Assembly: GCA_019188255.1 (NCBI GenBank) | Contig: JAETXT010000003.1 | Coordinates: forward strand, 2,790,001 to 2,854,000 | Reading direction: 5' to 3' | Origin: Verticillium longisporum | Lineage: Eukaryota > Ascomycota > Sordariomycetes > Glomerellales > Plectosphaerellaceae | DNA: 64,000 bases | Shown: positions 1 through 11,220 of the stretch, piece after piece | Layout: each line of letters starts with the position of its first letter | Position numbering within the stretch: position 1 is the first letter of the stretch | Position numbers and translations under genes: made by a program | Notes under the pieces: generated by a model | Told to the model about the DNA's origin: nothing | The model's database searches: none | What the model saw: the letters and a program-made list of their open reading frames with translations, nothing else

Positions 1-782
1 GCGCCACGCCTGCGCAAAGTGGCACCGTCACAGTCAAAGGCGCGACCTTGATGCAATCTTTCTTCGATGGCCTGCGCGACCCGGAGGGACGCCTCGTCTA
101 CATCAATCCTCAGCCTGGATCCAGCTTCAGCGATGCCGCGACTGTGTTCGACGAAGATACCGAAACGTGGGGCGTCAGCATCTCGGGCCTCGGCGGCGAG
201 TGGGTTGCGCGGTACCTCCAGCTGCAAGACGCCGACACTATCGCGAGCCTCGACAACGTCACATTTGACACGCTCAAGGAGTGGATGATCCTGGGCCAGA
301 ACAAGTATGGTGACTCGCTGCAGACGACATACCCAGACCTTGCCGACTTTCGGGCGGCCGGCGGCAAGGTGATCCACGTGCACGGCGAAGCCGACGACTC
401 GATCCCGGCGGGCTCTTCGGTGCACTATTTCGAGTCGGTGCGCAGCGTCATGTTCCCGGACGTCAGCTACGAGGACGGCGTGCAGCAGCTGCAGGACTTT
501 TACAGGCTCTTCCTCGTGCCTGGCGGCGCGCACTGCGGGAGCAACTCGGCGCAGCCTGGCGGGGGCTGGCCGCAGACGACGCTGCAGACGGTCATCGAGT
601 GGGTCGAGGGCAAGACGTCGCCCGACACGCTGAGGAACACGGGCACGAATGCTGAACTGTGCCCCTGGCCTCTGCGGCCAATGTGGTCTGGCAATGGCAC
701 CGAGGCCGAGTGTGTCAGCGACGCGGCGGCTGTGGCGACGTGGCAGTACGACTTCGATGCGTATAGGGTGCCGTTGTACTAG
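1..782 (+). CDS. Tannase/feruloyl esterase family, C-terminal part (5' end outside window)
   Basis: The frame is open from base 3 to the TAG at 780-782 with no start in view, so this is the 3' part of a longer gene. The family comprises secreted serine esterases that cut gallate or ferulate esters in plant polyphenols and cell walls. The visible part carries the Asp region of the triad (HGEADDSIPAGSS) and the His region (VPGGAHCGSN). In this family the Cys next to the His pairs with a Cys next to the nucleophile Ser. The nucleophile itself lies upstream of the window. The C-terminal PWPLRP segment and a late Cys also fit fungal tannases. Substrate cannot be told from sequence. Confidence 0.88.
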   Translation, partial: ATPAQSGTVTVKGATLMQSFFDGLRDPEGRLVYINPQPGSSFSDAATVFDEDTETWGVSISGLGGEWVARYLQLQDADTIASLDNVTFDTLKEWMILGQNKYGDSLQTTYPDLADFRAAGGKVIHVHGEADDSIPAGSSVHYFESVRSVMFPDVSYEDGVQQLQDFYRLFLVPGGAHCGSNSAQPGGGWPQTTLQTVIEWVEGKTSPDTLRNTGTNAELCPWPLRPMWSGNGTEAECVSDAAAVATWQYDFDAYRVPLY

Positions 783-2765
783 ATACTTGATCGAATCGAA
801 TGCTCGTCGCTCATGAATTCACTTGCGACGCTCATGATGATATCTGACACGTTCGCTGTGCTGACCACTGCACTTTCCAATGCGCTTGATCGATGTGATG
901 AAGCGGAAGTACATGAAGTCTGGACTTGGGCGATTTTCGATGCAGATGTCTCTGAGCGAGCAGGCGTCGTCGAAGCAGCACGATTCCTAGCTATCTGGTA
1001 GGGAAATTCTGTCTTTCTAAGCCTAGTCTCAGATCTCGCTGCTCGCCGATTCGACCCATCAATCCCAAACAGGCCTTTCTTCAAGTTTGTTCTCCTGGTA
1101 CGGGGTTCGCGATCAGGATCAGGTGCTTGCTGAACTACATTTTGAGCAGGGCCGTTATGAGCAGCCCGTTCTCGGGACACGAGAGATCTACCGACCCTGA
1201 ACCGAAAAGCCAGCTGCCTCATCCTTCTAAGGCGGAAGCAGGTACGTGGTGAACGGCCTAGACTTTTGTTCGGCGTTCTGGCGCCAGTGGCACAGCCGTG
1301 TTCGTCCTGTGTCGTATTTCCGAGGAGCAGCGGTTTGACATGTATTGGACCTAAAGGTCCCCATCCCGAAGGCAGTGTTTGTTTTCTATAAGGTGTACTT
1401 TTCGTTCTAGCAGTCTTTTCAGCTTTGGAAAAACATGCTACTCGTTTCTCGGAGAAGGCCTTTATTCCGAGGCCGACGCGCTCTTTCCTATTTTGACATT
1501 TATTACCGTTCAGATCCCTCGTCCAGAGCTGCCAGACGCTTAAAGTCTTTGACTAGTTTGACTACGATTGTGAGCTCCATGATGGTCATGTTCTCGGATG
1601 CTCCGCATAGTGGTGTTTTATGTAAGTACGAGGGTGAAAGCCGGGCTTCCTAATGACTAACAGAGCGCTGGCAGAGAGGAATGAACACTCAGGCGGGCCT
1701 CAGTTGTCCTGTACTTACCATGAAGGCTGAACGTCAGATATCCAGCGCGGGCATGGTTGGAAAGTACAAGCTCATAACATTCCATCGCTGTCAATTGATA
1801 CCAGTCTGCTCATCCTGTGATTTGCGGTCTCGTTCTCACTACCATGTCTGTTACCAAAGAGGGCTTGTTGAAGGATTTGCATGTCATTTTTGAACTCCCA
1901 TTTTAGACGTACCAAATCCGCGAAAACATTGAAGATTGCAGAATTGTACCTGTCCCTACAATTACGAGCCCGCGGGGCCGACTGGCTTGGTTCAAGGCAA
2001 ACTGGTTCCCCAGGGTGGTCTGCGCTCAAAACCCCAGAAACGTGACCGTGAGCTGTGCTGCAACTGGCAACGGCTAGGATCGGCCTCGAAGTCTCAACAT
2101 GCGCGTACAGACAACCGTGGACAACAAGGTGCCTTAAGAGAGACCAGTTTCTCCTCACGCAGACAACGCAACGTCGTCTCGCCTGCACTGCGCCGCCAAA
2201 CCACGCATCTCTAGCTTTGTTGCCTCTCCAGATCGGCCCTTGCCGCGGTGGCGTCGTATTCCCCGGAGCGAACCGCACGGCCGAGGAGCCCCATGGCCCC
2301 CCCGGCCTTTCCGTGAGGGGGCGCGTCTCGAACTCTGGCAATGCCAAGAAGCACCACAGAACTTGCGACCTTCCACTTCCGGGCTGGCTCCCGCCGATCG
2401 CCCGGCTCGGCGCCCAATGGAGGACCGCGCGTTGCGTTTATCGCATCGACGGTCACCTACCCGATCCAGGCTGACGGGCTCGGCGAGGATCCGCTGCGTC
2501 GATTAGACTCGCGAGTCTTTGCGGGCAGCTGCGGTGCTTGGCAAGTTGGCGGGAGGGGAAAGGAGTAAAATCATGGGCGAGTAGGTGAGACAAACGGCTA
2601 TCAGTGGGTGGAACGTCGAAGGGTGATCTTGTGGTGCTGTTGGTTATATAAGGTAGTTTGCTGTGTCTCTCCCCTCTCTTGTCAACCGGTGACTTGACTG
2701 TGCGCTACGCATCCAAAGTCTTCTTCGCCGAGACTTTTAGTTGTATCGTCTTTGTGATTGACAAC
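783..2765. other. Intergenic region, no supported gene
   Basis: About 2 kb between the tannase and the LVIVD-repeat gene. Several short open frames exist on both strands (for example around 1435-1893 and 2055-2474) but overlap one another and show no recognisable protein. Probably 3' UTR plus promoter. Confidence 0.6.
2645..2652 (+). promoter_or_regulatory. TATA box of the LVIVD-repeat gene
   Basis: TATATAAG lies about 115 bp upstream of the ATG at 2766, in the right orientation for that gene. Confidence 0.5.
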
Positions 2766-4557
2766 ATGGTTCGCTCAATCGTGCAACTTGGTGCCTCTCT
2801 AGGCCTGCTCGCCGCGGCAGCAATGGGCAAGGAGATGGCCGTAGATGAAGCGAGGGCAGCTGAGTTTTACGATTCGGGCGTGGTCCATGAAGAGATCATG
2901 AACCACAAAATGGTATGGGCGTCAAAATGATCAATAGATATGCACCATGCTGATCAGAGAACAGGAGCTGTGGGCCGCGGAGAGGGAGTCTGGAGTTCGC
3001 AACAGCGACCAGTACCCCGAACTGGGCTACACGCCGTGCGTCGACGGCTGGATTGAAGCGATTCCCGGGGACCGCAACAACACCTTCAGGTGCTTCAATG
3101 TTTGTTAGGCCCAATTTCGGTTGATCTTGGCCATAGCCTGAACATCTCTGACTGACCTTTTTCTCTAGTTTGATCTCACTCACTTCCTCAGTCACGGTGC
3201 TCTTGGCTCTTCTGGTGCCGGCTCTGGCTCCTGGGGATGGGTGTCCGATGACGGCCGTGAGTTTGTCGCCATCGGCCAGGAGGACGGCACTACTTTCGTG
3301 GAGATTACGAGCGAAGGCAAAATGGTGACATTGGCTCACCTGCCCCAGGTCTCTGCCATCTCTGACTGGCGAGAGCTCCGCGGGTACAAGAACTACATGG
3401 TCATCGGGTCCGAGGCTGTCGCACACGGCATCCAGATCTTTGACATGACGAGGCTTCTCGACATTGATGTTGAAGCGACGGGCCCCGTGCAGTACGATGC
3501 CATCAGTGACCTCGCTGGATACACCAATGATCTCCCCATTGGTCGCAGCCACAACGTTGTGGTCAACGAGGAGCTCGACTACATTGTCGCGGTTGGAGCG
3601 CAGCCGCGCAACGACTCGTGTCTTGCTGGCCTCATATTTTTTGACATTTCCGAGGGAGTCGAGAACCCTAAGCGACTGGGCTGCGCTGCCGGCGACGGCT
3701 ACGTCCACGATGCGCACTGCCTCGTCTATCGTGGTCCCGACAAGAGGTATGATGGCAAGGACATCTGCTATGGGTACAACGAGGACTCTTTGACAATTTA
3801 TGATGTCTCTGACAAGTTCACGACCAACATCATCTCGCGTACTTCGTATGAAGGTGTCAATTACACGCACCAGGGATGGGTCACCGACGTTAACAACCAA
3901 GAGTTCCTGCTGATGAACGATGAGCGGGACGAGCGCTATCGGGCAGGGCCAGCCTCTGACCAGTTCCCCGTCGTCTACATCTGGGATATTCGCGACCTCG
4001 CCAACCCCAAACAGACAGGCATCTACAAATACAAGACCAAGGCCATCGATCACAACCTCTACATCCGCGACGGTATTGCTTTCCAGTCGATGTACGGCTC
4101 GGGGTACAGCCTCCTCGATGTGTCCTCGGTCGGCCCATCGGATCCTACCGGCTCCGGCATTTGTGAGGCCGCCTGGATCGACATTTACCCCGAGGATGAC
4201 AACCTACCCGGTGGCGGCATTGTCGAGTTTGTCGGTTCTTGGTCGTCGTACGGCTGGTTCCCCTCGGGACATCACTTCATCAACACGATCGAGCGCGGCG
4301 CCTTTGTTGTCAAGCCGACGAGCCTCAAGTGCCCGCCGCCGCCCGTCTGCAACGCCGACAACTGCTTGCGTGCCTTGCGCAGCAACAGCGTCGAGGGCCG
4401 GCTCGAGGAGAGCCAAGAGTTCTGCGCCGGGTACACTGCCAACCTGATCAAGGAGGTATCGGTGCTCCCCGCCTACGCTCAGAAGGCCTGTACCGGGGAT
4501 GCCTTGTCCCGAGTGAGCAGTGCTTGCTCTTGCCTGCCAACCCCTACCGGTGTCTAA
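2766..4557 (+). CDS. Secreted LVIVD-repeat / choice-of-anchor-B family protein
   Basis: Three exons, about 2766-2912, 2965-3099 and 3169-4557, separated by 52- and 69-nt introns that keep the frame. The first ATG is followed by a signal peptide (MVRSIVQLGASLGLLAAAA). The body is a beta-propeller-like repeat protein with LVIVD/choice-of-anchor-B features: a DLTHFLSHGALGS start, the SHNVVVNEELDYIVAVG segment, and VHDAHCLVYRGPD. After the propeller comes a Cys-rich tail (from CPPPPVCNADNCLRAL to VSSACSCLPTP) of the kind attached to many fungal secreted proteins. It is probably extracellular or wall-associated; the biochemical role is unknown. The second donor (GTTTGT) is non-consensus, but it gives the expected FRCFN-FDLTHFLSH join. 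Confidence 0.85.
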
Positions 4558-4667
4558 GGGCACATAGTGGGCGTCGTGGGATAGAATAGATTACGATTAG
4601 CTAGCTTTGGTATCTTGAAGTATTGCATTCTTGATCATGTTTTCCTTCCGAAGCACATTGGATCACG

Positions 4668-6479
4668 TCAAGGCGCAGCGGGGCTCTCGGAGCCCTTGAC
4701 ATGCCTCTCCCGAAAGCCGGCGAGCCAGTGGTCGCTTTCGGCAATGGTCCAGTCAAAGGGGTCCGCCGAACCGTAGACGATCCTTCTAGACTCTTCACGG
4801 AACATCTCATCCGTCGGTATGATACCCATGCGCATCTGATGCCGCGCGAATCGGCCCAGGTGCACTGCCAACGTGTCGTGAAAGGTGGCCGGCAGCGCCT
4901 CACCGGAAGGCTGCTCCATGCCTGCCGCCGTCGGGTAGGCGTCTTCGGCCCCGCCGCCCATGTCGGCAGTCTGCGCGCCCTCAGCCCAGCTCTCGGAACC
5001 GGCCATTCTGTTCTGGTTCTTGATAATCTCGTGCATCTGCGACAGGTGGTCCTTGGTGCCGGGGTCGGTCGACGAGAAGGGCACGGGGGCGCGCGACTCG
5101 GGGCCGATGAGGTAGGGCGGCAAGTCGTTGACGACGCGGGCGGCAATCTCGGGGTCGAACCCGTGCTCGCCGACCCAGTCCTGCATCAGGGCGCCGGCCT
5201 TGAAGTGACGGGCCAGGTGTTCGACGCGTTCGGGCCACGAGGCCGTGCGGGCGTCGCAGAAGCCGCAGCGCGCCGCGACGGCGGGGGCCTCGACCTTCCA
5301 GCCGTCAATGAGCGGCGTCGTCTCGAGCTTGTGCGCGAGCCGCAGGTGCTGGATGAGATGGTCCTTGCGCGTGAAGACGTGCGGCGCGCCGTGGGCGGCG
5401 CAGCTGTCGTGGTTGTGCGCCGCGAGGTGGCTCGGGTCCGGGTCGAGCATGTTGCAGTAGGCGCAGTGCGAGCGGCCCGTCGCCGGCGAGACGACGACGC
5501 CGCCGTGCGGGCAGCAGACCCACGACTCGAGAGACAGGTGAAGAGACTTTTCGTGCCGCGCCCAGTCGTACTTGCTCTTGAACGTGTCGCAGCAAAAGGT
5601 GCACTGAAAAGGCCGCCGGTCCTTGGGTGCCTTGCCCGGGAGGTTCGGGCTGCGGTCGCGCTTCGGCCGGCCGATGCGGTTGCCGCGGGATCCGGAGGAC
5701 CGCCGCAAGGTGCTCGGGAGGTTGGATGAGCGCGCCGATGTGACGGACCGCGACGAGTGGCTCGTTCGGCTGCCGAAACTGCTTTGCGACGCGGGCCGGC
5801 TGCCGCGCGGTCGACTGCTGCTGTTGTAGTTTGCTGCCGCCGCCATGCCTGGAGCGTCGCGTTGCTGCTGGCGGAGAGCGCCGGCGATGGCCATGAGAGA
5901 CGCGGCCTCGTTCTCTGGCGGCGACTCCTGCCATCGTTGCATGGGGTCGAGGGCGTTGTCTGTCATGGCCGCCGGTGTCGTCGGGATCGTGAGGGGCGTC
6001 GAAGACGTAGTCGCCGGCTCGCCGCTGTTTCGGAGATATCGACTTCTTCGCCGTGGCAACGTGGGCTGCCGATGGGAAGACATAAGAGGCCGCGGGCTGC
6101 CAAGGCTGGAGGGATGGCTGAATCGGAGGGAATCGTTACTTCGAGTACCCTGAGGCAAGCGTGGCCTCGGCTCAGGAGGGGTGCTGCTATTGTTGATGTC
6201 GTTGCTGCTGTTATCGAGCCAGGTATGAGGCATCTCTGGCGTTGCACTTTGGCTGTGAAAGGAGGTCATGGGATCGTCCGGTTGAAGGGCATCAAACGAT
6301 AGATCCAGGTTGTCAAAAGTGAGAGGTTCCCCTGAGTAGGACCCAGGATACGAGTGAGAAGGGTTCACGTCGAAAGGATGCATCGCCGACAGGCTCCCTT
6401 GGAGTTCCTCCGTGGTACCCATCATGCCCATTTCAGAAGGGAGTCCGAGTTGTGCTAGGTCCAGATCAGAGAAGTTCAT
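4668..6479 (-). CDS. C2H2 zinc-finger transcription factor TF1, homeodomain lost
   Basis: One uninterrupted exon of 603 codons from the ATG at 6479. Residues 1-270 are Ser/Pro/Asn-rich. A C2H2 finger follows at about 293-314 (CTFCCDTFKSKYDWARH), then Cys/His segments including CAYC (about 339), RKDHLIQHLRLAH and a CGFC finger (about 405-425). It is paralogous to the gene at 59675-62251: both share DPMQRW/DPFQRW before SPP, PFQCTFC, and RHEKSLHLSLE followed by WxC. The paralog has a homeodomain just before this block. Here only its basic end survives (PRRRSRYLR, about residue 142-150). It is likely a nuclear DNA-binding regulator with unknown targets. Confidence 0.85.
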   Translation of the reverse strand: MNFSDLDLAQLGLPSEMGMMGTTEELQGSLSAMHPFDVNPSHSYPGSYSGEPLTFDNLDLSFDALQPDDPMTSFHSQSATPEMPHTWLDNSSNDINNSSTPPEPRPRLPQGTRSNDSLRFSHPSSLGSPRPLMSSHRQPTLPRRRSRYLRNSGEPATTSSTPLTIPTTPAAMTDNALDPMQRWQESPPENEAASLMAIAGALRQQQRDAPGMAAAANYNSSSRPRGSRPASQSSFGSRTSHSSRSVTSARSSNLPSTLRRSSGSRGNRIGRPKRDRSPNLPGKAPKDRRPFQCTFCCDTFKSKYDWARHEKSLHLSLESWVCCPHGGVVVSPATGRSHCAYCNMLDPDPSHLAAHNHDSCAAHGAPHVFTRKDHLIQHLRLAHKLETTPLIDGWKVEAPAVAARCGFCDARTASWPERVEHLARHFKAGALMQDWVGEHGFDPEIAARVVNDLPPYLIGPESRAPVPFSSTDPGTKDHLSQMHEIIKNQNRMAGSESWAEGAQTADMGGGAEDAYPTAAGMEQPSGEALPATFHDTLAVHLGRFARHQMRMGIIPTDEMFREESRRIVYGSADPFDWTIAESDHWLAGFRERHVKGSESPAAP

Positions 6480-7752
6480 GACTGTGTTTGCGTCGTCAGC
6501 ATCGTATTTCGATTCGTATCATCAAGCGTTGACGGTGAGATTTACCATCGCCCTGCATGTCATCTGGAATGCCTTGCGCCTCGCTCACTTGGTGCTGTTG
6601 CGGCGGCGACTGCTGCTGCTCACTGGACCGCCGACGAGCGTTGGTGCCATTGTGCCACATGCTGGGCAAGCAAAGCAGCTGCCTTGAGAACAATAGAGTT
6701 TCGGCAATTGACAGCGGAACCCTGGCTGACAGTCAAGGAAAACCCAGAGACAAACACATGGGAAAGCTGAAGGGGAAAAAGGCGGTAGCTCGTGAGGAGA
6801 GTGTGTGTGACTGGTGAGTCTTCCCAATCGTGACAAAGTTCCATGCCGCCGACAGAGGGCTTCCATCGAACCCCTCCATAAATCGGAAGGGGCTCGACCA
6901 GGTAGATTCACGTAAGACGCCTCTAGCGACCTATGAGGTTTGGCGCCATGCGCATTAGGGGCTTCGGCATCAGCCGGTAGCGGGCCCCCCTCCAACTCAC
7001 TCGCGATGCCGAGTCAGCAGGTTTTCCGTTTTCGGGCGTCTCGAGAGACAGTGGCGAAGAACCCCATGTGAGGTCAACTCGCCGTGCTACCAAGCATGAA
7101 AGACGATAGGTCAAGAGGGCAATGGTGAACCTTCCAGATTAAACTGCGTGGCCTGGGGAAATAGATACAGAATGGGTGTTGTGGGATAATAATGATGATC
7201 CACCTGATGATGCACGTGGGGAATCCAAAAAGCCCCTGACTGTATGTACTGTGTCTTCGGCAAAACACCAAACTCGGCCGACAACGTCTGCTGTTCAATG
7301 GCCATCGCGAGAAGAAGAAAAAGGGAAGCGAGCTGGTCAGTCGGAGTTAGCGCCCAAAGGCTTCATTCACAGAGAGGAGCGCGCCGAGTGCCTACATTTA
7401 TAATTCAGGACGTCCCAAGACCTCACTGAGATCCGGACGATACTTTGCTGTAAGCCGGGGCCAGTGCGAGGCCTATGCCCTGCAACCCCGCAGCGCCTTT
7501 CGGACGCACGCCCTACGCCCTGCGCCTTGGCGCCGGATATAACCTGGGCAGATTTCGGTGTACCAAAACAACGATAGAAGGGACAGAACAGACATCAGAT
7601 CACGCGATGTTAAACAGTCCATTGCACGTGGCGAGCGGCGAGGCTCGACCCAAATAGGAGAGAAAGGATAATATTGTTGACTTCGAACGATCTAGTCGTT
7701 CGTTGCCGATTGATCAAGTCAACTAGGTCGAAGAGGGTTCTCAACCAACCAT
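6480..7752. other. Intergenic region upstream of TF1
   Basis: Probable promoter and 5' UTR of TF1 plus the 3' region of the NmrA-like gene. Short overlapping open frames only; no gene recognised. Confidence 0.55.
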
Positions 7753-8815
7753 TTACGCACCGTTGTTCCACTGAATCTCGAGAATCTCCTTGACAGTCGT
7801 GGTCTTGATCTCTGGGAACAAGTCGTTGAGAGATTTCTTCGGCTGGAAGTTGAACACCCCCTCTTCAAACCAACGTCCGAACGTGGAGAACAGGCCTTGC
7901 AGAGCCTCCTTTGGGAAGAACGGGTAGGCGTACTGGTGGCTTGGGAGTTCTGTGATCTTGCCAGACTTCAACGTTTCGATCGAGTCGTAAGACACCTCGA
8001 TAGGTTTCCCTGCGCGGAAGAACGGATTAGCCACGGCGCACCCGGGCGTTGAACAGCACCGAGGGCAAGAACATTCACCACATACCTCTGACCTGCTCCG
8101 CCGTCTTGACAAACTCATTCCAGGTGACCTTGTCTCCGATAATGTAGGACTCGGGCTCCCACTTATCAAGTGTCAACAGCTTGGCCGTGAACTTGGCCAC
8201 ATCGCGCGTGTACGTGGAGACGACCGGCGTGTTCCCGCTTCCCGGAATCGCAGCTCTGTTGGCGGCAAGGTCAAGGACGAGCGTGACGGGCTGGAGGTAC
8301 GTCTTGACATGCGGGAAGCCCCAGTAATCCAGGAAGAAGCCATTCGCGACGACGGTCCACTCAAGCTGTGTCTTGTCGAGCGCTTCGAAAAATGTGAGCT
8401 TGCTTGCGGTAATGGGGAACCAAGAATGCTCCGAGGTGTACTTTAAGCCCCAAACGCTCGGGATGTAACGTGTGGTTGTGCTAGACTTGTGCGCGGCTTG
8501 AATGAGAGCATGCTCCTGCTCTGAGGGAGCTTGTGAAGATAGTGCGGAGACGACGGTGAGACGTTGTTATCCTGGAGCTGCTTCGCCAGCTCGTCGGCAT
8601 TCGAGTAGTCGGTCACCATAATTCGAGCACCAAGAGTCTTCTCGAGCTCCGGATCGGCCTGGTCAATCGTTGAAAGGTATTCGACGCGCGGAAAGAGTAC
8701 TAAAAACCTTTCGGCTTAGGATAACGACGCTGAATTTACCATCGGCGATGATCTCCTCAACGACGGCGCGGCCAATGCCGCCAGTACCGCCGGCAACAGC
8801 TACGACTGACGACAT
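7753..8815 (-). CDS. NmrA-like / isoflavone-reductase-like NAD(P)-binding protein with a frameshift
   Basis: Three exons: 8815-8708, 8658-8086 and 8009-7753, with introns of 49 and 76 nt. The protein starts MSSVVAVAGGTGGIGRA, a Rossmann dinucleotide-binding motif (GGTGGIG, residues 9-15). It continues with family-typical segments: LSRK then ADPELEKTLGARI, RYIPSVWGLKYTSEH, and ITASKLTFFEALDKTQLEWT. The C-terminal exon is intact. Within exon 2, near 8557-8560, one base is missing between DNN and the VVSALSSQ segment, so the frame breaks. Adding one base would give a normal protein of about 310 residues. It could be a pseudogene or a consensus error; similar single-base gaps in six genes here favour the latter. 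Members are usually cytosolic oxidoreductases or redox sensors. Confidence 0.8.
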
Positions 8816-9338
8816 GATTTCTAATTATCTGTGGAAAGAAGCTTGGTACCTGCAGTGAAGAGAGAAGGCGGGCTAGAAGGAAGCGGGTTTGTAAATCAAC
8901 TTTGACGTCTAGGTTTGATCGCACGTAGGAGTACCCCTTTTATACACTTTCAGTATCCGAACCCGAGCTTTGTAACCAACACCAGCCCCGACAGTCTGTC
9001 ACAAGCACCTCCGACATTCCGTGGCGTCGTACATGTTTGTCAGTTACAGCTCAGCTATACTTAGAGATCTTCGTGTCGAACGTCACGCACCCCGCACTGC
9101 ACGTCAGCTATATTGTGTCAGCTACCGCATATCGGGGCCGTGCATGCAAAATGCCCCCGATAACCCTCACCTCCGCGGTAGACACTCGGCACTATAAAGC
9201 TTCCTGTACGGCTTGGAATGCATAGTATAATTTACGGCTTTATGCTAAAATACTTCAGCTCATGATGCAAAGGCAGCCGCTGGTTTCATTATTGGGCAGT
9301 TCGTTTGCTAAAATATCGCCTAACTTCACTATACCTCC
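8816..9338. other. Promoter side of the NmrA-like gene, grading into AT-rich DNA
   Basis: No gene seen. Composition shifts from normal to AT-rich at about 9220. The last five bases, CCTCC (9334-9338), abut the Gypsy LTR and may be its target-site duplication. Confidence 0.5.
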
Positions 9339-9552
9339 TATTAAGGAGTCTTATGCAACGAGTGAAGGGATTAACTATTGGTCTCTTAGGGGTCTCTAGG
9401 AAGATAGAATAATCGATGCCCTTCTCTAAATCTTAGTCCGTTGACCTTTCTTATAACTATTCCCTTACTACGCTTAGTCCTCTCTTCTTAATTCCTATAA
9501 TTAAATAATAAGCGATCCCTTATCGGTCTTATACCTCCCTTAGGTCCTAATA
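9339..9552 (-). repeat. Gypsy 3' LTR (214 bp)
   Basis: On the minus strand it runs from TATTAGGACC (RIP form of TGTCAGGACC) to CCTTAATA (RIP form of an end in CA). The same 214-bp unit recurs at 19894-20107 and 63438-63651. Confidence 0.85.
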
Positions 9553-11107
9553 TAACGCCCCGTCTCTCTCTTTACTTCGTCCCGAAGTATAATATAATAT
9601 TTAGGTTAAAGGTCCCTATTAAGTTCTAGGTAGTTCTCTCTTAGGCTATTTAATATTATCTAGTCTAAAGACGTCTATATATTCTAGGTTTCTATCTAAT
9701 TCTTAAGTATTTATCTTAATAAGTACCTCCTATTAATTAGCTAGGGTTTCTAGGTTAGTTCTTTATTATCTAATAGCTATAGTTTAGTACTTCTATATAT
9801 CTTTCTTCTCGTCTTAGTTCTATTTCTTATTCTTCCGTTATTCTTACTTAGTAATCTAATAGTTCTCTTCTATAGCTAATTAGCGGGTAGTAGCCTATTA
9901 ATATAGTCTTATTATTCTAATATTCTTCTATTCTCCTTCTTTATCTTAATTCTATTTAGTTATTCTTATATTATTCTATTCTTAAATAGTAATCTAATAG
10001 GCTTCTTCTATAATTAATTAGTAGTTACTCGCCTTTTAATATAGATTTACTAATCTATTATTCTTCGTTCTTTCCTTTCTTACTATTTAGATTTAGTAAA
10101 TAGCTATTATTCTAGGGTAGCTTATTATAAGTTTCTAGTATATTTATAGGAGGATTTTCTAATTATTATTTCCGTTTTTTCTTCTTCTTTAGCGATAATA
10201 ACGACGACGACGGTATTCCTCCCCTCTTTAATATTACCTTTATATCTTTTATAGTAATCCTTTAGCGATTAGCTATTATATAGTTATTAATTAGGTATAG
10301 TTCTTAGATCGATTCCGGTTTTCTAATTCTTTAATAAGAATAATTTATAAGTCTATTAATATCTATCTATTAATTACCTATTAATTAAAAGTAGTAGTAT
10401 TATTATTTAAATAATTTCCTATTCGTAAATTACTTTTAATATTTCCCTTATAGTTTAATAGCTAATTAGCTATAGAGTAATAGCTCCTCTTCCTCCTAAC
10501 CCTTACTAGGAGCCCGGATAGGCATACTCCATTAGAGACCTATTATACCTCTACTACTACGATTATATATATAAGTAGTTTAATCCCGCTATAAGCGGGG
10601 AGTACCTTTACTACGAGGAGGATACTAGTAAGTAAGCTACTATCTAGCTATTAATTATCGGCTAATCGTTTATATAGCTAGTTCCGCTAAATGCTCCTAT
10701 TATAGAGCAGCCTAGGGAGGTAAGCCGTACTTCGCTATAAGTTACCCCCCTTTTATTCCCCTATTATCTAGTAGCTAATCCCCTATAAGTACCCGTTAAG
10801 TACTAGGCCGCTATATACGCCCTTAAATTAGCTATTAAGGCTATAGCTAAGAATAGCTATACTAGTATCTTTAAAGTAAATAGTACCTATTTACTAGATA
10901 CCTATTATTCGGGTATTAATAGATTTCTTTTAATTAATTTCGATATAGCTAAGACTACTAGCTAGAAGGCCCTCTAAAAGGGTAAAAACGATAAGGCGCT
11001 AAGCGCTAAGAAGCGTACTGTTATCGATTAATAGGAGGCTAGCGAGTATTCTACTCGCTACCTCGCTACTACTAATCGTCTCGCCTAGGCCGTTAAGCGC
11101 TTTACCG
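9339..11107. repeat. Left arm of a 1769-bp inverted repeat
   Basis: This arm is the reverse complement of 18339-20107, apart from point substitutions. Landmarks pair so that the two coordinates always sum to 29446 (9339/20107, 9552/19894, 11107/18339), so there is no net indel over 1769 bp. It covers the 3' LTR and the adjoining 3' part of the Gypsy element. Confidence 0.85.
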
Positions 11108-11220
11108 CTATTACCGAGGTCTCCGCTACTGCCCTATAGTAGATTGCCGGTTCTCTTGCTAAGCTAGTTACTATCTAGTCCGAGATCCGGGAGAATTATA
11201 CCTTAATCGTAAATCGCTTA
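10681..11220 (+). pseudogene. Ghost reading frame antisense to the Gypsy pol strand
   Basis: The plus-strand frame that includes 10741 (GTT) reads as protein for about 180 codons, interrupted only by TAG and TAA. Each stop could be a RIP product of a Gln codon (CAG or CAA), for example in AKTTS-stop-KAL-stop-KGKNDKALS. Sense stretches include KLAIKAIAKNSYTSIFKV and GINRFLLINFDIAKTTS. No family recognised. It lies between the integrase region and the 3' LTR, on the strand opposite gag-pol. Part of the same block recurs, inverted, at 18339 onward. Confidence 0.45.

Noticed and set aside
2896..4053. A 385-codon frame opposite the LVIVD-repeat gene
   Set aside because: It is a long shadow of the real gene; the plus strand has the signal peptide, introns and family motifs.
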